From contig CAMKNZ010000004.1 of NCBI GenBank assembly GCA_946414315.1, positions 51,698-115,697 of the forward strand: a stretch of 64,000 nt of DNA. The letters are read 5' to 3'. The position numbers and the translations under genes were made by a program. Each line of letters opens with the position of its first letter. Positions within the stretch are counted from its first letter, which is position 1. This DNA comes from an uncultured Clostridia bacterium. Lineage in GTDB: Bacteria > Bacillota > Clostridia > Christensenellales > Aristaeellaceae. The notes below the pieces were generated by a model. That model ran no database searches and was not told the DNA's origin. It worked only from the letters and a program-made list of their open reading frames with translations. Of this stretch, positions 28,300 through 36,896 are shown in pieces.

Positions 28300-30630
28300 A
28301 TGAAACTCAGCGAACTTAAACCCGGCCGGTCCGCCGTCATTGAAGAAGTCGGCGGAGAAGGCGCCCTCCGCCAGCACTTCCTGGACATGGGCGTCATCCC
28401 CGGTACGGAAGTGACCGTGATCAAGCTGGCCCCCATGGGCGATCCCATGGAGCTGCGAATTCACGGATATGAACTGACCCTCCGCCTGTCGGAAGCGGAA
28501 AAGATCGGGATCACCCCGGTGGATCCGAAGACAGCCGAGGCGGAAAAAACGCCGCCCCGGTCCCAGGAGCACCCCGGCCTGGGCGAGGAAGGCCGCTTCC
28601 ATCCCAAGGGCAGCGGCGACCCCCTGCCGGACGGCACGACGCTGACCTTTGCCCTGGTGGGCAACCAGAACAGCGGCAAGACCACCCTGTTCAACCAGCT
28701 GACCGGATCCAACCAGCACGTGGGCAATTTCCCCGGCGTGACGGTGGACCGGAAGGACGGCGTCATCCGCGGCCACAGCGACACCCTTGTCACAGACCTG
28801 CCGGGCATCTATTCCATGTCTCCCTATTCCGCCGAGGAACTGGTCTCCCGCGACTTTGTGCTCAAAGGCCATCCGAAGGCGATCATCAACATCGTGGACG
28901 CCACCAACATCGAGCGGAACCTGTACCTGACGATGCAGCTGCTGGAAATGAATATCCCGATGGTGGTCGCCCTGAACATGATGGACGAACTGCGCGGCAA
29001 CGGCGGCACTGTGGACGTGAACGTCATGGAAGCCATGCTCGGCGTCCCCGTGGTGCCGATCTCCGCCGCGAAGAACGAGGGCGTGGACGAACTGATCCGC
29101 CACGCGATCCATGTGGCCAGGTATCAGGAAAAGCCCCTGCAGCAGGACTTCTGCGGCGTGGAAGACCATGGTGGTGCCGTTCACCGGGCGCTGCACGCCG
29201 TGAGCCACCTGATCGAAGACCACGCGAAGCGGGCGGAACTGCCCGTTCGATTCTCCGCCAGCAAGCTGATCGTCGGCGATCCCCTGCTGCAGGAACAACT
29301 GGAGCTGGACCAGAACGAGTCGGAGATGCTGGAGCACCTGGTGCTGCAGATGGAAAAGGAACGCGGCATGGACCGGGCCGCGTCCATCGCCGATATGCGG
29401 TTTGCTTTCATCCGGAAGGTCTGCGACGCTTCCGTGATCCGTCCCCGGGAAAGCAAAGAGCGGATCCGGAGCGAGAAGCTCGACCGGATCCTGACCGGCC
29501 GCTGGACTGCGATCCCCTTCTTCATCCTGATCATGGGCGCGGTCTTCTACCTGACCTTCTTCCTGATCGGCCCCTTCCTGCAGGACCTTTTGCAGGTCGG
29601 TATCGACGCCCTGTCGGAGGCCGTGCAGCGGGGCATGGAAGCCGTCCATGTGAACGAATCAATCCAGCATCTGGTGCTGGACGGGATCTTTGAGGGCGTC
29701 GGAACGGTAGTCAGTTTCCTGCCGATCATCATGATCCTGTTCTTCTTCCTGTCCCTGCTGGAGGACAGCGGCTACATCGCCCGCGTCGCCTTCGTGATGG
29801 ACAAGCTCCTGCGGCGCATCGGCCTGTCCGGCCGGAGCATCGTGCCGATGCTGATCGGCTTCGGCTGCACGGTGCCGGCGGTCATGTCCACCCGCACCCT
29901 GCCCAGCGCCCGGGACCGCCGTATGACGATCCTGCTGACGCCCTTCATGTCCTGCACTGCCAAGATGCCGATCTACGGTTTCTTCGTCAGCGCCTTCTTC
30001 CCGCAGTACGGCTGGCTGATCATCCTGGGCCTGTACCTGCTGGGCATCCTCACCGGGATCCTGGTCGCCCTGCTGTTCCGCAAGACCCTGTTCAAGGGCG
30101 AGGCCGTCCCCTTCGTCATGGAGCTTCCGAACTACCGTTTCCCGACCGTACGGAACGTTTTCCAGCTGCTCTGGGAAAAGGCCAAGGATTTCCTGCGCCG
30201 CGCCTTTACCGTAATCCTGATTGCGACGATCGCGGTCTGGTTCCTGAAGAGCTTCGACTTCCGTCTGAACCTGGTCACGGATTCCCACGACAGCATCCTG
30301 GCTGCCCTCGCAGGCCTGCTGGCGCCGCTGCTGTCCCCCGTGGGCCTGGGCGACTGGCGCATCGTGACCTCCCTGATCTGCGGTTTCATGGCCAAGGAAA
30401 GCGTCGTTTCCGTCATGAATACCCTTTTCGGCGGCGGCCTCCTCTCCATCGGTTCCCTGACCGCCGCCTGCATGCTGGCCTTCAGCCTGCTGTATACCCC
30501 CTGCGTGGCCGCCGTCGCAGCCATCCGCCGGGAGATGGGCGGCAAATGGGCCCTGGGCGTGATCCTGTGGCAGTGCGCCGTCGCCTGGATCGCCGCCCTG
30601 ATCATCCGGCTGATCGGTATGCTGTTTTAG
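28300..30630 (+). CDS. feoB: Ferrous iron transporter, FeoA-FeoB fusion
   Basis: A 776-residue Fe(II) importer. Residues 1-75 are a FeoA (SH3-like) domain (LSELKPGRSAVI, LDMGVIPGTEV). A linker of about 40 residues follows, then the FeoB G domain with G1 GNQNSGKTT (121-129), G3 DLPG (166-169) and G4 NMMD. The membrane part contains FGCTVPAVMSTRTL and the Gate-domain motifs FMSCTAKMPIYG and GFMAKESVVSVM. The start at 28300 follows AAAGG. Separate feoA genes are usual, so the fusion is notable but not unique. A 49-residue Cys-rich partner follows. Confidence 0.95.
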   Translation: MKLSELKPGRSAVIEEVGGEGALRQHFLDMGVIPGTEVTVIKLAPMGDPMELRIHGYELTLRLSEAEKIGITPVDPKTAEAEKTPPRSQEHPGLGEEGRFHPKGSGDPLPDGTTLTFALVGNQNSGKTTLFNQLTGSNQHVGNFPGVTVDRKDGVIRGHSDTLVTDLPGIYSMSPYSAEELVSRDFVLKGHPKAIINIVDATNIERNLYLTMQLLEMNIPMVVALNMMDELRGNGGTVDVNVMEAMLGVPVVPISAAKNEGVDELIRHAIHVARYQEKPLQQDFCGVEDHGGAVHRALHAVSHLIEDHAKRAELPVRFSASKLIVGDPLLQEQLELDQNESEMLEHLVLQMEKERGMDRAASIADMRFAFIRKVCDASVIRPRESKERIRSEKLDRILTGRWTAIPFFILIMGAVFYLTFFLIGPFLQDLLQVGIDALSEAVQRGMEAVHVNESIQHLVLDGIFEGVGTVVSFLPIIMILFFFLSLLEDSGYIARVAFVMDKLLRRIGLSGRSIVPMLIGFGCTVPAVMSTRTLPSARDRRMTILLTPFMSCTAKMPIYGFFVSAFFPQYGWLIILGLYLLGILTGILVALLFRKTLFKGEAVPFVMELPNYRFPTVRNVFQLLWEKAKDFLRRAFTVILIATIAVWFLKSFDFRLNLVTDSHDSILAALAGLLAPLLSPVGLGDWRIVTSLICGFMAKESVVSVMNTLFGGGLLSIGSLTAACMLAFSLLYTPCVAAVAAIRREMGGKWALGVILWQCAVAWIAALIIRLIGMLF

Positions 30631-30646
30631 CAGAAAGGAGATTCCT

Positions 30647-30796
30647 GTGAATATATCCGATATCCTGATCCTGCTGGCCGTGGCCTGTGCCGTGGCGGCG
30701 GCTGTCCTCAGCATCCGCAGGCGTAAAAAAGCCGGCAAAGGCACCTGCGGCTGCGGCTGTGAAAACTGCGCGGAGCGCGGCTTATGCCGGAAATAA
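30647..30796 (+). CDS. FeoB-associated Cys-rich membrane protein
   Basis: A 49-codon gene with GTG start, 16 bp after feoAB and behind AAAGGAG. It encodes one membrane helix (MNISDILILLAVACAVAAAV), a basic segment IRRRKK and a cysteine cluster TCGCGCENCAERGLC. This matches the small FeoB-associated Cys-rich family, thought to help ferrous iron delivery or transporter assembly. The position, size and layout make the call firm although it is very short. Confidence 0.85.
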   Translation: MNISDILILLAVACAVAAAVLSIRRRKKAGKGTCGCGCENCAERGLCRK

Positions 30797-30807
30797 ACGT
30801 CCGTTCA

Positions 30808-30840
30808 AAAGCCCCCGGTTCAGGCTGAACCGGGGGCTTT
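30808..30840. terminator. Bidirectional terminator after the feo operon
   Basis: A perfect 15-bp stem (30808-30822 with 30826-30840; AAAGCCCCCGGTTCA) with a 3-nt loop. It ends the feo transcript and, on the other strand, the binding-protein gene that stops at 30855. Confidence 0.93.
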
Positions 30841-30854
30841 CTTTGATTTCTGCT

Positions 30855-32480
30855 TTACTGCAGGGAATCTTTCCATTCTTTGTACTGCCGCTCGACTTCT
30901 GTCTTCAGATCGTCAACGCCGGCTTCCTTCAGGGCTTTCCGGAAGGCTTCCAGGCCCAGTTCCGGATCGTCCGGATCCACTGCGCCGACCATCAGGGGAC
31001 GGGCGTATTTTCTCACCACTTCCTCCACCGCGTCCAGCGTATCCGCTTTCTTGCTGTCAAAGCGGAAGCCGTAGGAGGCCGTCATCGGCGCGTCCAGAGC
31101 ATATTCCTGGAGCTTGGCGTTCTTCTCCGGATCCTCGTCGGTCTTCACATACTGGAGCTTCGTATTGCCGACCGTCCAGGCGCCGCCGTGCATACCGTAC
31201 CAGTTTGCGCCGTCGATCAGCTCCACCTGCACGTCGTTCACCTTGGTATAGTTGACGCCTTCCGCACCGAAGAGCATCAGGTTGACCAGCACAGGATCGG
31301 AATGCATCAGGTTCAGGTACTGCATGGCCGCATCCTTTTTCTTGCTGCTTGCAGGGATCGCGAACATGGAGCCGCCGGCCTGGCAGGTCACCTTGTACTT
31401 GTCCTGCATCACGATTTCCGTGCACTCAAATTCCGGATCCCCGGGCTTATGGTTCTGGCCGTACATTTCGATGCTCTTGAAGTTGTTGCCCTTCAGCGGC
31501 TGGGTGAAGACCAGGAAATCGCCCGTACCGAAGACGGCATTGTAGTCCTGGGTCGCGGAGTCGGGAGAAATATAGCCTTTCTTTGCCCAGTCGTACATCA
31601 GGCGGATATGGTCTTCCTGTTCCCGGGTCTCGTAGATGCTGTAGACCGTCTCGTCATAGTCGCCGTTCTCGTCCTTGGCATATTTCATGGAAAGGACGTC
31701 TTCCTCCAGGCCGATCCATTCATGGCCCCAGGGTTCGTCCGACCAGCGGTCCTTCTCCATCAGGTAGGGATATTTGTCCGGATACTTTTCCTTATACGCT
31801 TTCAGGTAAGGTTCCAGTTCTTCGGTGGTGATTTTTTTGGACGGGTCGTTCTCATATTCCGTCAGGTCCCAGCCGATCTCCGCCGCAGCCGTCTTGTTGA
31901 CGATAATGCCACTGGGCACGCACAGCTCCTTGTTGGTGGGAATGCCGTAGATCTGTCCTTCGACCCGGATACCTTCCAGGAAGTCCGGAGACAGGGTCTC
32001 CAGGATCCCCTGGCCATCCGTCGTCAGCAGATCGCCCAGGGGCGTCAGTTTGCCGGCCTGGATCTCCTTCACATAGCCTTCCCAGTCTGCGGTGAAGAAC
32101 AGGTCGATCTTCTCATCGTTCATCAGGGCGCCGATTGCCTGTTCCGTCCAGGCCGGATCCCACGGGATCAGGTGAATCTTCACCTGCATTTTCTTGAATT
32201 TCCGGTCGGCCTTGTGCAGCTCTGCGAGATAATCGTTGATTGCTCCCTCAACGCCCGCGAGGATCTTCGCGTTCTCCAGGGCCTTACCCAGTTCCGTTTT
32301 CCCGGGGTCTTCGGCTGTAAGATACTCTTCAATCGCCGCACGCTCATCCGTCAGAGGCTTGTCTGTATTCACATTGGCGATCCAGTAGATATCCAGCGTA
32401 TAGGCGTCCGCGGCAAAAGCGGCCGACGCCAGGCTGATCACCAGCGCCAGGGTCAGCAGCAGGGCGATGAGTTTCCTCAT
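30855..32480 (-). CDS. Extracellular solute-binding protein (DUF3502 type), orphan
   Basis: A 541-residue binding protein of the carbohydrate (LplA/YtcQ-like) type. A signal peptide (MRKLIALLLTLALVISLASAAFA) is cleaved before ADAYTL; there is no lipobox cysteine. The C-terminal part (ASYGFRFDSKKAD to the end) resembles DUF3502. The start at 32480 is supported by AGGAGG nine bases upstream. No permease or ATPase genes adjoin it, so it either uses subunits encoded elsewhere or works as a sensor. Ligand unknown, probably an oligosaccharide. Confidence 0.85.
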   Translation of the reverse strand: MRKLIALLLTLALVISLASAAFAADAYTLDIYWIANVNTDKPLTDERAAIEEYLTAEDPGKTELGKALENAKILAGVEGAINDYLAELHKADRKFKKMQVKIHLIPWDPAWTEQAIGALMNDEKIDLFFTADWEGYVKEIQAGKLTPLGDLLTTDGQGILETLSPDFLEGIRVEGQIYGIPTNKELCVPSGIIVNKTAAAEIGWDLTEYENDPSKKITTEELEPYLKAYKEKYPDKYPYLMEKDRWSDEPWGHEWIGLEEDVLSMKYAKDENGDYDETVYSIYETREQEDHIRLMYDWAKKGYISPDSATQDYNAVFGTGDFLVFTQPLKGNNFKSIEMYGQNHKPGDPEFECTEIVMQDKYKVTCQAGGSMFAIPASSKKKDAAMQYLNLMHSDPVLVNLMLFGAEGVNYTKVNDVQVELIDGANWYGMHGGAWTVGNTKLQYVKTDEDPEKNAKLQEYALDAPMTASYGFRFDSKKADTLDAVEEVVRKYARPLMVGAVDPDDPELGLEAFRKALKEAGVDDLKTEVERQYKEWKDSLQ

Positions 32481-32720
32481 GTGGGTGGCCTCCTTTATGT
32501 TCAGTTGTTGAAAAAGCATCGCACTCTCCTTTGAGAGCATGCTGCGGAACTTTTTCTTTTTGCTTTACAGATACCTTATCATAAAACCGGAATGATTACA
32601 AGCCTTTCAGCGTGTTTTTCGCGGATGTCACCAGTGTCCGTTCCTGTTCTTTTCTTTTTCCGCCGGGCATGGTATACTGCATACAGCTTGAAAAAACGAA
32701 ACAAAAAGGAGAATGGAACC
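32481..32720. other. Divergent intergenic region
   Basis: A 240-bp gap between the orphan binding protein and the sugar isomerase. A short hairpin (CTCTC/GAGAG) lies in the presumed 5' leader of the binding-protein gene. On the plus strand TATACT about 45 bp before the isomerase start may be a -10 box, with no good -35. Nothing else is recognised. Confidence 0.4.
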
Positions 32721-33551
32721 ATGCGTTTAGGCGGAACTGTATGCTGCGGCGCTCCCGCTGAATGGGAGGAGAAACTCACCGCTTCCGGTTTCCGAGCGGT
32801 AACCGCGCCGTTTACCTGCGACACGCCCCGGGAGGAGATCCGAAGGCTCCTGGGGATCTGTGAAAAACATGACGTCATGATTGCTGAAGTCGGCGTATGG
32901 CGAAACCTGTTCGACCGTACCGAAGGTCCTGCAAACCTGGACTTTGCGATTCGCCAGCTTCGCCTGGCGGACAAGCTGGGGATCCCCTGCTGCGTCAACG
33001 TGGCCGGCACGGACAGCCCGGTTGGCTGGGACGCGGCGGATCCCGGCAATTTCAGCGGGGAAATGTACCGGCGGCTCGTTTCCTCCATCCGGACGATCAT
33101 CGACAGCGCGAACCCGAAAACTGCCTTTTACTGCCTGGAGCCCATGCCCTGGATGATCCCGGACAGCCCGGACGTAACCCTGCAGCTGATGAAGGACGTG
33201 GACCGGGAACAGTTCGCGGTGCACATGGACTTTGTGAACATGATCAACTGCCCGCGGCGGTTCCTGGACGCGGAAGGGTTTATTGAGGAATGTTTCGCGA
33301 AGCTGGGGCCGTATATCAAAAGCACCCACCTGAAGGATTCCCGCATGGACCTGATGGAGCTGACCACCGTGCTGCACGAATGCTCCCCGGGTGAAGGCGG
33401 CCTGGACTTTGTCCGCGTCCTGCGGATCATCGACCGGTATCTGCCCGCGGACGCACCGGTCCTGCTAGAACACATGTCCACCTTCGATGAATACCGCCGC
33501 GCCTACGACTATGTGGCCGCCAAAGCCGCAGAAGCCGGCGTCGGAATCTGA
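32721..33551 (+). CDS. Sugar phosphate isomerase/epimerase family TIM-barrel protein
   Basis: A 276-residue AP-endonuclease-2-type TIM barrel. Residues likely to bind a divalent metal are visible in order: Glu in YCLEPMPWM, Asp in VHMDFVNM, His in KSTHLKDSRMD and Glu in LLEHMSTF. Such proteins isomerise or epimerise ketoses, or act on inositol-like sugars; the substrate is not evident. The start at 32721 (MRLGGTVCCG) follows AAAAGGAG. It is divergent from the orphan sugar-binding protein, consistent with sugar catabolism. Confidence 0.85.
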   Translation: MRLGGTVCCGAPAEWEEKLTASGFRAVTAPFTCDTPREEIRRLLGICEKHDVMIAEVGVWRNLFDRTEGPANLDFAIRQLRLADKLGIPCCVNVAGTDSPVGWDAADPGNFSGEMYRRLVSSIRTIIDSANPKTAFYCLEPMPWMIPDSPDVTLQLMKDVDREQFAVHMDFVNMINCPRRFLDAEGFIEECFAKLGPYIKSTHLKDSRMDLMELTTVLHECSPGEGGLDFVRVLRIIDRYLPADAPVLLEHMSTFDEYRRAYDYVAAKAAEAGVGI

Positions 33552-33554
33552 GTG

Positions 33555-33583
33555 TTGACAAAACCCGGACTTCCCTTTATCCT
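33555..33583 (+). promoter_or_regulatory. Promoter of the ABC-F gene
   Basis: TTGACA (33555-33560), a 17-bp spacer and TATCCT (33578-33583), starting just after the isomerase stop. It predicts a leader of about 190 nt before the ABC-F ATG. Confidence 0.75.
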
Positions 33584-33657
33584 ATGTTCAGCTTAACGAA
33601 AGGCAGGACTTACCGGACCGATGAGGAAAAGCAACTGACAAACCGGCCGCAGAACCC

Positions 33658-33776
33658 CTGGCTCACAGAGTCCGGGAGCAGTTTTTGTGTCGCCGTTTGG
33701 AGGTTGCGTAACGCAGGATCCGGACGTCATTTTCTGTTCGCTGTTTATGCTCCTCCGCGGCGCGAGAGGAGTTTTT
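33658..33776 (+). promoter_or_regulatory. Putative transcription attenuator in the ABC-F leader
   Basis: Two terminator-like hairpins occur. The first pairs 33658-33664 with 33676-33681 and is followed by TTTTT. The second pairs CTCCTC (33750-33755) with GAGGAG (33766-33771), extended by CGC/GCG, followed by TTTTTG, and ends three bases before the ATG. The 3' arm of the second is also the Shine-Dalgarno. GGAGG at 33699-33703 can pair with CCTCC at 33752-33756 as an alternative. Ribosome-stalling attenuators of this kind control many antibiotic-related ABC-F genes; here it is inferred. Confidence 0.55.
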
Positions 33777-33779
33777 GTT

Positions 33780-35450
33780 ATGGCAAAATGCATTCTTGAA
33801 TTAAACGGCGTCCGGGTTTCCTTCGCCGACCGGCTGGTGCTGGACCTGGATCACCTTTCTGTTTACGACGGCGACCGCATCGGCCTGATCGGCGAGAACG
33901 GCGCCGGCAAGACCACGCTCCTGCGCGTGCTTTCCGGCGATCTGACGCCGGAAGCCGGGCAGGTACGCCGCCTTTCCCCTGTCGCCATGATCCGCCAGCA
34001 GGGCGATTCCGACGCCGGCGACGACGCGGAAACCCGGGCCCAGTTCCAGGCCCGCGGCGCCCGGGAGAACCTGTCCGGCGGCGAGATGACCCGGAACCGG
34101 ATCGCCGGCGCGCTGTCCGCCCGGGCCGGCCTGCTGCTGGCGGACGAACCCACCACGGACCTGGACCGGGAGGGCCTGGCGCTGCTGCGCAAAAAGCTGG
34201 CCGGCTTTGACGGCGCCGTGCTGCTGGTATCCCACGACCGGGCCCTGCTGCGGGAAATCTGCGACCGCATCTGGTACCTGGAGGACGGAAAGATCACCGT
34301 CTTCCCCGGCGGCTATGACGATTTTATGGCGGAGCGGCTCCGCCAGCGGGAACGCCAGGCCTTTGAGTACGACCAGTACAAAACCGAAATGAAGCGCCTG
34401 AAGGACGCCGCCCAGCGGATGACGGAATGGGCATCCTCGGTCAAAAAAGCGCCCAGCCGCATGGGCAACAGCGAAGCCCGCCTGCATACCCACGAATATA
34501 CCAATGCCGTACTGGGCCTGAGCAGCGCGAAACGCAAGATCCAGAACCGGATGGAACACCTGGAGGTAAAGGAAAAACCCCGGACCCTGCCGGTGATCAC
34601 CATGAAGCTGGGCGTCACCCATCCGGTGGAAGCGAAAAACGCCCTGGAGTTCCGCTGTGCTTATCTGCAGGCCGGCGGAAAAACGCTCCTGCGGGATTCC
34701 GGCTTCGTCCTGCCCACCGGCAGCCGCACAGCGGTCATCGGACCCAACGGCTGCGGCAAAACCACGCTCCTGCGCACCCTGACCGGCCAGGCAGGAAGCG
34801 GCGTTCAGTTCCGCGGAAACACCCGGTTCAACCCCGCCGTCCGAACGGGCTGGTTTGACCAGCACCACGAAAGCACCCTGAACCTGGACGGGAGCGTGCT
34901 TGAAAACATCATGCGGGAATCCGTCCATCCGGAGCATTTTGCCCGCACGGTCATGGCCTGCCTGGGTATCCGCGGGGACGATATCTACAAACTCCTGTCC
35001 CTGCTTTCCGGCGGCGAGCGGGCAAAGACCGCCCTGGGTAAACTCCTGCTGATGGACTGCAACACCCTCCTGCTGGACGAGCCTACGAACCACCTGGACC
35101 TGTTCACGATGGAGGAACTGGAAAAACTGCTGGCCGGCTACGGCGGCACGCTGCTCTTCGTCAGCCACGACGAGGAGTTCATCCGCAAGACCGCCACCCG
35201 GATCCTCTGCTTTGAGAACGGCAGCCTGAAAACCTTCGAGGGCGGCTGGGAAGAGATGAAAGCGCCCCGGAAAAAAGACACAGCGGAAGAAGACCGGAAG
35301 ATTGCCGTCACCAAGCTTGAGATGCAGATGGCAGCCATCTCCGCCCGTCTCTCCAGCCCGAAAAAGGGCGACCGTCCGGACCTGCTCCAGGAAGACTATA
35401 TGCGCCTGGCGGAAGAATTGCGGGAACTGAAAAACCTGTCCGGATCCTGA
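33780..35450 (+). CDS. ABC-F family ribosome-protection-type ATPase
   Basis: A 556-residue soluble protein with two ABC modules and no membrane segment. First Walker A GENGAGKTT (about 38-46), with a shortened first domain (ENLSGGEMTRNRIA, LLLADEPTTDLD); second Walker A GPNGCGKTT, signature LSGGERAKTALG and Walker B LLLDEPTNHLDL. The short first domain and long inter-domain helices resemble the Vga/Lsa/Msr-like group that frees ribosomes from antibiotics, rather than EttA-like housekeepers. The start at 33780 (MAKCILELNGV) has GAGGAG upstream. Actual resistance is not shown. Confidence 0.85.
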   Translation: MAKCILELNGVRVSFADRLVLDLDHLSVYDGDRIGLIGENGAGKTTLLRVLSGDLTPEAGQVRRLSPVAMIRQQGDSDAGDDAETRAQFQARGARENLSGGEMTRNRIAGALSARAGLLLADEPTTDLDREGLALLRKKLAGFDGAVLLVSHDRALLREICDRIWYLEDGKITVFPGGYDDFMAERLRQRERQAFEYDQYKTEMKRLKDAAQRMTEWASSVKKAPSRMGNSEARLHTHEYTNAVLGLSSAKRKIQNRMEHLEVKEKPRTLPVITMKLGVTHPVEAKNALEFRCAYLQAGGKTLLRDSGFVLPTGSRTAVIGPNGCGKTTLLRTLTGQAGSGVQFRGNTRFNPAVRTGWFDQHHESTLNLDGSVLENIMRESVHPEHFARTVMACLGIRGDDIYKLLSLLSGGERAKTALGKLLLMDCNTLLLDEPTNHLDLFTMEELEKLLAGYGGTLLFVSHDEEFIRKTATRILCFENGSLKTFEGGWEEMKAPRKKDTAEEDRKIAVTKLEMQMAAISARLSSPKKGDRPDLLQEDYMRLAEELRELKNLSGS

Positions 35451-35462
35451 TCCGGACAGGTT
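35433..35462. terminator. Bidirectional terminator between ABC-F and GH1
   Basis: A perfect 13-bp stem (35433-35445 with 35450-35462; AACCTGTCCGGAT) with a CCTG loop, flanked by GGTTTT on the plus strand and TTTTTC on the minus strand. The ABC-F stop codon lies inside it. Confidence 0.9.
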
Positions 35463-35466
35463 GGTT

Positions 35467-36825
35467 TTACAGGTTCTCCCCGTTGTTTCTGATCACATCC
35501 GCATACCAGGCCAGGCTGTCCTTCGGCGTCCGTTTCTGGGTCGCGTAGTCGACGTACACCAGGCCGAAGCGCTCCGTATAGCCCCGGGCCCATTCAAAGT
35601 TGTCCAGCAGGCTCCAGTAGAAATAGCCGCGGATATCGGCGCCGTCCCCGGCGGCCCGGCGCAGCTCCTTCAGGTACTGCCGTACATAATCGATCCGGTT
35701 CGGATCGTGTACCTTTCCGTCCGGCGTGACCCAGTCGTGGCAACTCATGCCGTTTTCGGAAATGATGAAAGGCAGCCGGTACCGCTCCCAGAGGAAGCGC
35801 GGTCCCCAGTACAGCGCCCGGGGCGTCACCGGCCAGCCGCATGCCGTCCGGGGATGGCCGGCCGGATAGGGCACGGTCTCATAATTGCCCGCGCCGTCCG
35901 TCGCACGGATCTGTTTGCCTTCATATATATTCTGCATATAGAAATCCAGCGGCTGGCAGATCTCCTTCAGATCCTCCTTCCAGCCTTCCGGCAGATACTG
36001 CCCGAAGCAGGCCAGCCCGTCTTCCGGATAGGTTCCCAGGACCGCCGGATCGCTGAACCAGGAAACGGAAAAGAGCGGGCTGTCTCCGCCGGCGGCGAAG
36101 TACGCTTTCCGCGCGGCTTCCACATCCGCGGGATTTGCTTCATCCAGCGGGACCGCAGGCGCAGCGCAGGGCGCATAACCGATGCGGACGTCCTTCACCT
36201 TCTCCCGCAGCACCCGGCAGGCCCGGCCGTGGCTCTTCAGCAGGTTATGGGCGGCAGTGATCTGATCCTTCACTTCCAGCTTCAGTCCCGGCGCAAAGAT
36301 GCCGGCCATATAGCCCATCCCCAGCACACACTGGGGTTCGTTGATCGTGATGAAATCCTTCACCCGGTCTCCGAAGCGCTCCGCCAGCACGCCGGTATAT
36401 TCCGCGAACCAGTCCGGCATCTGATCATTCAGCCACCCGCCTTTTTTCTCCAGGCAGGCGGGCAGGTCCCAGTGAAAGACCGTCATCCAGGGACGGATGC
36501 CGTGTTCCAGCAGGCAGTTGATCAGCCGGTCATAGAACGCTGCGCCCGCTTCATTCACTTTGCCGGTGCCTTCCGGCAGGATCCGCGGCCAGGATACGGA
36601 GAACCGGTAGTTCCGGATCCCGTGCTGTGCCATCAGGGCCACATCTTCCTCATACCGGTGATAATGGTCGCAGGCGGTTTTCCCGTCGGACCTGTCCAGG
36701 ATCTTCCCGGGCAGGGCGCAGTATTCGTCCCAGATACTCGGGCTTTTCCCGTCCTCGTCCCAGGCGCCTTCGATCTGGAAGGAAGCGGTCGCCGTACCCC
36801 AGATAAAATCATTCCGGAAGCTCAT
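35467..36825 (-). CDS. Family 1 glycosidase (beta-glucosidase/6-phospho-beta-glucosidase type)
   Basis: A 452-residue GH1 enzyme of normal length. It has the family N-terminus FIWGTATASFQIEGA, acid/base Glu163 in TINEP and nucleophile Glu357 in ISENG, plus YFYWSLLDNFEW. No signal peptide is present, so it acts on imported beta-glucosides in the cytoplasm. Start Met at 36825 is preferred because GGAG lies seven bases upstream; the ATG two codons earlier is too close. It follows the permease operon across a terminator and probably depends on read-through. Confidence 0.93.
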   Translation of the reverse strand: MSFRNDFIWGTATASFQIEGAWDEDGKSPSIWDEYCALPGKILDRSDGKTACDHYHRYEEDVALMAQHGIRNYRFSVSWPRILPEGTGKVNEAGAAFYDRLINCLLEHGIRPWMTVFHWDLPACLEKKGGWLNDQMPDWFAEYTGVLAERFGDRVKDFITINEPQCVLGMGYMAGIFAPGLKLEVKDQITAAHNLLKSHGRACRVLREKVKDVRIGYAPCAAPAVPLDEANPADVEAARKAYFAAGGDSPLFSVSWFSDPAVLGTYPEDGLACFGQYLPEGWKEDLKEICQPLDFYMQNIYEGKQIRATDGAGNYETVPYPAGHPRTACGWPVTPRALYWGPRFLWERYRLPFIISENGMSCHDWVTPDGKVHDPNRIDYVRQYLKELRRAAGDGADIRGYFYWSLLDNFEWARGYTERFGLVYVDYATQKRTPKDSLAWYADVIRNNGENL

Positions 36826-36841
36826 ATCCATTCTCCTTTTT

Positions 36842-36882
36842 GTTAAAAAAGGCTCTTTCCGACAGGAACCGGAAAGAGCCTT
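36842..36882 (-). terminator. Terminator between the sugar permeases and GH1
   Basis: A 12-bp stem (36849-36860 with 36871-36882; AAGGCTCTTTCC) with a 10-nt loop, followed on the minus strand by TTTTTT. The GH1 ribosome binding site begins about five bases after the T-run, leaving no room for a promoter. Confidence 0.88.
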
Positions 36883-36896
36883 GAATGTTCAGGGGA

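Noticed and set aside
33584..33799. A 71-codon frame in the ABC-F leader
   Set aside because: It has no ribosome binding site, overlaps the ABC-F start and shows no protein-like composition.
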